Source of the DNA: Episyrphus balteatus
Lineage: Eukaryota > Arthropoda > Insecta > Diptera > Syrphidae
Assembly (NCBI RefSeq): GCF_945859705.1
Contig: NC_079136.1
Location: 51,660,094 to 51,724,093 of the forward strand
DNA: 64,000 nucleotides
Reading direction: 5' to 3'
Of this stretch, positions 58,924 through 64,000 are shown piece by piece. The notes beneath the pieces are model-generated. The model was not told where the DNA came from, did no database searches, and saw nothing but the letters and a program-made list of their open reading frames with translations. Numbering within the stretch: position 1 is the stretch's first letter; every line of letters starts with the position of its first letter. Made by a program: the position numbers and the translations under genes.

Positions 58924-61097
58924 GTATAGGCACAAATCTATGTGTTGCCTTTATGTCTAATTTCTTAAGCACATGGCTTTTTTGGTTGATATGGTGATGG
59001 TGAGGTATACATATCTCACCGGCACAGCACCGCACTGCGAATTTATTGCGTAAAAATCTCCATGGATCATAGACAGGCTCATTTCAAAAAGTATCTATCT
59101 ATAGAAAAAACAAAAAACGAGTGAAGAAATAAACCTTCCTTGCTAGCAACATATAGAAATAGATATCGTCATAGACACTATGACTGTCTTGGCTAGATTA
59201 ACAAAAAATCAACAACAACAAAACCATCATAAGCAGCATCGCAGAGTGATCAGCATAAAAATGTTGCTACACTCCTCCATTTAAGCGTCATTTTTTGTGT
59301 CTTTTGAATTATGCAATAAATGTTGCTTGCTTCATAGATATGCTCTGCCGAAGTAGTGTCGCAGCGGGGGAGCTTAAAAGGGAACGACGACACAACGAAA
59401 CAAAATGAAAGCAAACGTGCTCTCAGTTTGTACAGATACAATTTGTATCTTTTTTTTTGTTTGTAATTGAAATCTTTTAGGTTTAAATACATTTTTTTTG
59501 CGCGCGCAACTTTGTTTTTAATCACCCTTCACTTGATGATCTTTTTTCTTTTTGGTTTCATTTAAAAAAGAAAACTTTGGCATTTTGAGAGTGTATTTGT
59601 GTTTGTTTTATTAGCTTTTTGGTTATCTAAGAGTTTATAATGAAATTTTGAAAATAAAAAAATTTCTCTTTATCTGGTAGATCGTTTGTATATTGAAAAT
59701 GTTTATAATAACTACCACAGAGTATACAAAAATATAGAGAAAGAAACAGTTCAGCTTCAGAGATCAATAGGCATGAAGTGAAACGATTTTTATTTTTTAA
59801 TTGTATTTAAAGTGAAACCAAAGGGAGAGTTTTATGTATTGTTTTTTTGTTCTCTTTTTTTTTTTTTTTTGTATAAAAATGTTGATGTAAGTTAAATGAA
59901 TATTTATTTTAATTTGGCATACCAGAATGTTAAATATTTTTGTATTTTGGTAATTAAAATTTATTTATGGCTAATGAATCAATCTTTAGATGATAATTAT
60001 TCATTGAATTGATATTTTGTTTGTTTTTGTTTATAATCGTGGAAGATATTATCTATTTCCTGATCATATAAACTTTGTTGCAAATGTTTAAAATAGTTGT
60101 TAGAAAATTGAGTGAAATTTTTATGTGAGGTTAAAGGTCTGTCAGAAATGTTTCCTGGCAATCTTTTGTTAAAAAAGTTAAAAATGCTTTAAAATCTTAA
60201 AATTAAAGTTTTAGAGCTCCCTTTCCATATCCCCGACCCCCTTCAATTGATTTAATGCAGAAATTAATATTCAGTTAACTTGGTTTTTAATATTACATTT
60301 ACCAGTTTGTTTTTTTTTAACTTGCCTCCATTAAATTTTCGTTCGATTTTTGTAATTGCAACCCAACTTGCTTGCAGGTTCAAATATTTTAACGGTTTTG
60401 TTTGATTTGACAGAAACTGTCAAAACTCCCTCTGTGCTCCTAATTGTGCAAGTTTTGCTAAGCAAGTAGCAAAACACTGAAACTTTTTGACTTAGAAAAT
60501 CATTCTTTTACTCTTTTATTTACAACTTGCATGAATATTGTTGAAATATTTTAACGTGCAAGCAAACTGACTTCTTTACTTTTTTTTCTATTTGCTTCAA
60601 AATATGCATGTAAATTATAAAGCAAGTAGGTAACTCAAGTGTGAATTAACATTTGAATGTATTACTATTTGCTTGGCAAAACTTGCATGCAATTCTTCGG
60701 GGTTAGATTCCAACTGACAATCTGCTAAATTGCTTGAGAAAGTACTCTTCTATGGGCTTCAAAATTTGCATGCAAGTCAAGTACAAAAGCAAGTAGGTAT
60801 CTGAAGTGGGAACTAACATTTGAATGTATTGCTACTTGCTTGGCAAAACTTGCATTGCATTGGCGCACATTCCAACTGACAATTGGATATAATTTGTCAG
60901 ATTCCATAAAAAGATACTAGCATTTTTTCAAAGTCCGAACTCTAAATTAGCCATATTTTGTCAAGCAAGAGTGTTTCTGACATTCATATATTTCAGAAGT
61001 GGGAAATGCGTTTATTATTTAAAATTTTCTCTAAAAACTTTATTTTGTATGAGCACATTTTTAACAGATAATAATTTCTCTTTTATTACAATTTCAG
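58924..61097 (+). other. rdx: End of rdx intron 2
   Basis: Contains a GC-richer block at about 58980-59420, a T run near 59856-59870, and the AAGCAAGT/ACTTGCTT repeat array (60360-60895) just upstream of the MATH exon. No exon supported. Confidence 0.6.
60594..60893 (+). repeat. Tandem repeat with 162-base period
   Basis: Two units starting gcttcaaaat (60594 and 60756) share gcatg, aaagcaagtaggta, taacatttgaatgtatt, gcttggcaaaacttgcat and ttccaactgacaa in the same order, over about 138 bases each. Upstream, at 60360-60570, further cttgcttgc and gtgcaagcaa words suggest older, more degenerate units. Confidence 0.8.
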
Positions 61098-61219
61098 GTG
61101 AAAGTGGTTAAATTCAGCTATATGTGGACTATAAATAATTTTAGTTTTTGCCGCGAAGAAATGGGCGAAGTCCTTAAATCATCCACATTCTCCGCGGGTG
61201 CTAATGACAAATTAAAATG
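61098..61219 (+). CDS. rdx: rdx exon, start of the MATH domain
   Basis: The acceptor atttcag precedes 61098 and phase is 0. Forty codons (VKVVKFSYMWTINNFSFCRE... to ...NDKLK) plus two bases of Trp follow. The sequence is nearly identical to vertebrate SPOP over the beginning of the MATH domain, which binds Ser/Thr-rich degrons in substrates such as Ci/Gli and Puc. The donor TG|GTAAGA at 61220 leaves phase 2. The next intron is only 67 bases long. Confidence 0.97.
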
Positions 61220-61286
61220 GTAAGAAAATTAAATTTAAAACAAATAATTTTCAATTAAAATTAATAAATATTTCTTTATTTTTAAG

Positions 61287-61448
61287 GTGTTTACGAGTTA
61301 ATCCAAAAGGTTTAGATGAAGAAAGCAAAGATTACTTATCCCTATATCTACTATTAGTATCGTGTAATAAATCAGAAGTAAGAGCCAAATTTAAATTTTC
61401 TATATTAAATGCTAAACGAGAAGAAACCAAAGCAATGGAATCACAGAG
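61287..61448 (+). CDS. rdx: rdx exon, central MATH domain
   Basis: It completes Trp, then encodes 53 residues (CLRVNPKGLDEESKDYLSLY to ...KAMESQ) plus two bases of Arg. The substrate-cleft Tyr of LSLYL and the Phe of KFKF, known in SPOP to contact degron peptides, are present. Fly-type differences from vertebrate SPOP are Asn for Pro in VSCNKSE and Arg for Gly in NAKREE. The donor AG|GTAATT at 61449 leaves phase 2 into a 1.43 kb intron. Confidence 0.97.
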
Positions 61449-62879
61449 GTAATTATAAAAAAAAAAAAATATTATTTTTATCAACAGAAATCGTACAACA
61501 GTGATATGCATTCATCATATTAAATTATCTCTTTGTAAGAATTCATAACATTTAACTGAAATCCCATGTTTCAGCAATCTGAACAAAAAAAAAAAATCTC
61601 TGAGATTTCATAAATCTGAACTTGTCTAACAATGACAACTGAAGTGAAGATCTATCAAAATATGCGCCATTTTGAATTTAATTCAGTAGCTGTGTTCAGA
61701 ACAGGACAGAACATTTACTTTTAAATTCCATTTTTAAGATTGAATTCTTAAAATTTGGTCTTTTCAGTGATCTAATGATCTCGTTTAGTGGATACCAATC
61801 AAAAGCACCGAGACAAGAAAAACTCGGAAAAGGCCAACTCTTCTTGGAAGCTTTTCTGTGAATTTTTGGTCCTAAATAGTACATAAGTAGCCAGTTTAGA
61901 ACAGAGATTTAGAAACCAAGCAGGCAGATTACGAAAGACTTGAAGATCCCACAGACTTCCTTGGAGTTTCTCTTCAAGAAGCTCGTTGGACATTAATTCT
62001 CTTTGCGAGTTCCGAGCAGATTTCTGCCCGGACACAATTTCATGGAGATCGGATCATTCAAGCAAAATATTGTTGCTTCTTTGGGCAGAATCCTGAAAAC
62101 AATGAGCTTATTTCTTGGAAAGGTACCCGTTTTATCCCCCCCAACGTTAAATGATGTTTTCTTGAAAAGACCCACAATCTTAAGTAAGCTCATACTTTTT
62201 TATCTGGTCAATTGAAATAGCCAGTTGCATTACCCTTCAATTTTTTCAACCTTTCATTTTCATAATGCCCTTTTAATGAATTATTAAATGCAAAATGTCC
62301 TTGACTGAAATTTCAAATTCAGATCTCACTTTGTGAAATTTCTTTAAAGTTTGCAAAATTGTTCAACCAAGTAGGTACATAAATTTGAATAAAAATCAGC
62401 ATCAAAACCGATTACAATTCCAGACCTAGTACCTTAATTTTCAAGGCCACAATGCTCATCTGAATATCGTTCCAACCCAAAAAAAAAAATCACAACCTGC
62501 TATGAAACTATAACCAAATCGATTTTTAATAAGAATCAACATCTCAAACTGAATTTCAAAAGAAATTAAGTCAAAAACGTTAACCAGAGTACATAGCCTT
62601 TGTAACGTAAATGGCGAGAGAGAATGATTTTTTTTTTCTTTTGTATATTTTTGAATTTATTATTCTGTTTGGAGGCTGTCAGTCAATGTTACCAAGCTCC
62701 AAGCACATACACACAACCATGAATCAGTTGAGTTAACTTGAGTACTTTTTTGCATGATGCAAATTTCCAAAGAGAAGAGTGACTTTTTGATGAATGCATT
62801 TAAAATCTCTGCTGGACGAGGACGAACGAATGACTGTTATTTTCCATGATATTAATTTTGTCTTGATTTTTTGTTACAG
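61449..62879 (+). other. rdx: rdx intron splitting the MATH domain
   Basis: 1431 bases. The part at about 61640-62170 is GC-richer and less homopolymeric than the rest, with overlapping frames on both strands but no recognisable protein; it may be a decayed insertion. The rest is AT-rich. The acceptor is ttgttacag at 62879. Confidence 0.6.
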
Positions 62880-63175
62880 AGCTTACCGTTTCGTACAAGG
62901 CAAAGATTGGGGCTTTAAAAAATTCATCCGAAGAGATTTTCTGTTGGACGAAGCAAACGGTCTCCTGCCAGAAGATAAATTAACAATTTTTTGTGAAGTT
63001 AGCGTTGTAGCTGATAGTGTTAATATCTCTGGTCAAAGTAATATCGTACAATTCAAAGTTCCCGAATGTAAACTCTCTGAAGATTTGGGTAATCTATTTG
63101 ATAATGAGAAATTTAGTGATGTCACACTGGCGGTCGGTGGACGTGAATTTCAAGCGCATAAAGCAATCTTAGCGG
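62880..63175 (+). CDS. rdx: rdx exon, end of MATH and start of BTB
   Basis: It completes Arg, then encodes 98 residues and the first base of Ala. Residues AYRFVQGKDWGF carry the Tyr, Trp and Phe that line the SPOP substrate cleft. The MATH domain ends near SVNISGQ, and after a linker (VPECKLSEDLG) the BTB domain begins with NLFDNEKFSDVTLAVGGREF and the conserved QAHKAILA. The BTB domain mediates dimerisation and Cul3 binding. The donor is GCG-G|GTAAGT-like at 63176 (phase 1), into a 92-base intron. Confidence 0.97.
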
Positions 63176-63267
63176 GTAAGTTATAAAATGATTTTAAAAA
63201 AGAACTTAAAGTTTTAATGATTGTCAATTGTTTATTCTTTTCTTTGACATGTTTGCCCCGTTGCTAG

Positions 63268-63446
63268 CTCGAAGTGATGTCTTTGCTGCGATGTTTGAAC
63301 ATGAAATGGAGGAGCGTAAATTAAATCGAGTAGCCATAACAGATGTTGATCATGAGGTACTAAAAGAAATGCTACGCTTCATCTATACAGGGAAGGCTCC
63401 CAATTTGGAAAAAATGGCCGATGATCTCTTAGCTGCTGCTGATAAG
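63268..63446 (+). CDS. rdx: rdx exon, BTB domain (gene continues beyond window)
   Basis: The acceptor ttgctag precedes 63268. Two bases complete Ala, then 59 codons follow (RSDVFAAMFEHEMEERKLNR to ...DDLLAAADK). This is the dimer and Cul3-contact part of the BTB domain, including MFEHEMEE, FIYTGKAPNLEKMADDLLAAADK. The donor AAG|GTAATT at 63447 leaves phase 0. By comparison with SPOP the next exon should begin YALE and about 95-100 residues (rest of BTB, BACK/3-box, nuclear signal) lie beyond 64000. Total coded here: 673 residues for the long isoform, 327 for the medium one. Confidence 0.97.
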
Positions 63447-64000
63447 GTAATTTTTTTTCTATCAATTGTAATAAACAGTAACAGAAAATATGAATTTTAT
63501 TTGATTATTTCGTTTTGTCTTTAATTTGCTTTTTAAAAAGAATTTCGCTAGTTCCTTCGTAAAAAAAAAAATGAGCTTTTGGCTGTATGATTAATTTATC
63601 GAAAACGGTTTCTGTTTTCAATTCTGGGTTCTATATGTTTGAATTCGAACCATGAGCTAAGTGGGCACGGCCACACTACCATTCTAATTTCCTTCAGTTC
63701 ATTACCATCAGCCAAGTCGATCTGACTACAACACTCCTCCGTTACTTTTTATTTAAATCTTCAGAGTTAACATCTCATCCAGTTAAACTTGGCAAAAAGA
63801 TGCATTTTTGATCCAATGCATAAGTCATAAATCAGCATAAATCCAAAACAGACCAAAAAAAACCCCTATCCGCCTTGAATATTGGTTTTTCTGCCTCAAA
63901 TCTCTCAAATCGGTCTCTGCATCACTTCAAGTTTAAGACTATGGATCTCCTATTAGAAGAAAGGCAAAGAAATAGAACAGAATAGGTTCAATAAACACAT
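63447..64000 (+). other. rdx: Partial rdx intron at the right edge
   Basis: Intron sequence to the window edge; I see no acceptor followed by the expected YALE-type codons, so the next exon lies outside. Confidence 0.7.

Noticed and set aside
61696..62215. Cluster of 60-80 codon frames on both strands in the MATH intron
   Set aside because: Both strands open at once and no family recognised; more likely a decayed insertion or chance in a GC-richer segment.
63637..63650. Reverse-complement GGTTCGAATTC, resembling a tRNA B box
   Set aside because: The flanking five bases do not form a T-arm stem, and no anticodon arm or A box could be placed.

Overview
The window looks like a fly (Diptera, probably Brachycera) chromosome segment. 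It is AT-rich, full of A and T homopolymers, and holds one recognisable gene: the MATH-BTB ubiquitin-ligase adaptor roadkill (rdx, also called HIB, the insect orthologue of vertebrate SPOP), on the + strand. The species cannot be fixed from this sequence. The fly assignment rests on the rdx protein, the Drosophila-style promoter elements and the fly-like 5' structure with alternative first exons. All other gene-sized open frames look like low-complexity or shadow frames.

Layout. 1-22.7 kb: no convincing exon; it is noncoding DNA (upstream or distal intron) carrying many small, mostly non-autonomous DNA-transposon remnants and inverted repeats. 22.73 kb: a TATA-less Inr+DPE core promoter, followed by a 560-base leader and a long Gln/Ser/Asn/His-rich first coding exon (23291-24402). 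24.4-43.5 kb: a giant intron containing a second, short coding first exon (37938-38011). 43504-43651: the common exon joining both first exons in the same phase; it also carries the internal start of the SPOP-length isoform. 43.65-61.1 kb: a second giant intron with a perfect Ci/Gli site, complex GC-richer blocks and a possible third promoter with first exon near 58.45-58.92 kb. 61098-63446: four closely spaced exons encoding the MATH domain and most of the BTB domain. The gene runs off the right edge; roughly 95-100 C-terminal residues are missing.

The exon model is supported by matching splice phases at every junction (2/1, 0/0, 2/1, 2/1, 1/2) and by an unbroken SPOP-like protein across the joins. 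Substrate-binding residues of the MATH cleft and the BTB core are retained. The proteins made would be Cul3 adaptors that differ only at the N terminus: long low-complexity (about 420 residues before the MATH core), medium (74) and SPOP-like short (26).

Besides the gene, the introns and upstream DNA show an unexpected structure: several unrelated families of short CpG-containing words repeated at roughly 80-160 base intervals, often forward on one side and reverse on the other. A 37-53 kb domain is strikingly enriched for TGACA/TGTCA and for TCACCACA/TGTGGTGA, partly organised as a recurring module of about 37 bases. Expected counts quoted below are my own rough estimates, assuming 70% A+T and independent bases.
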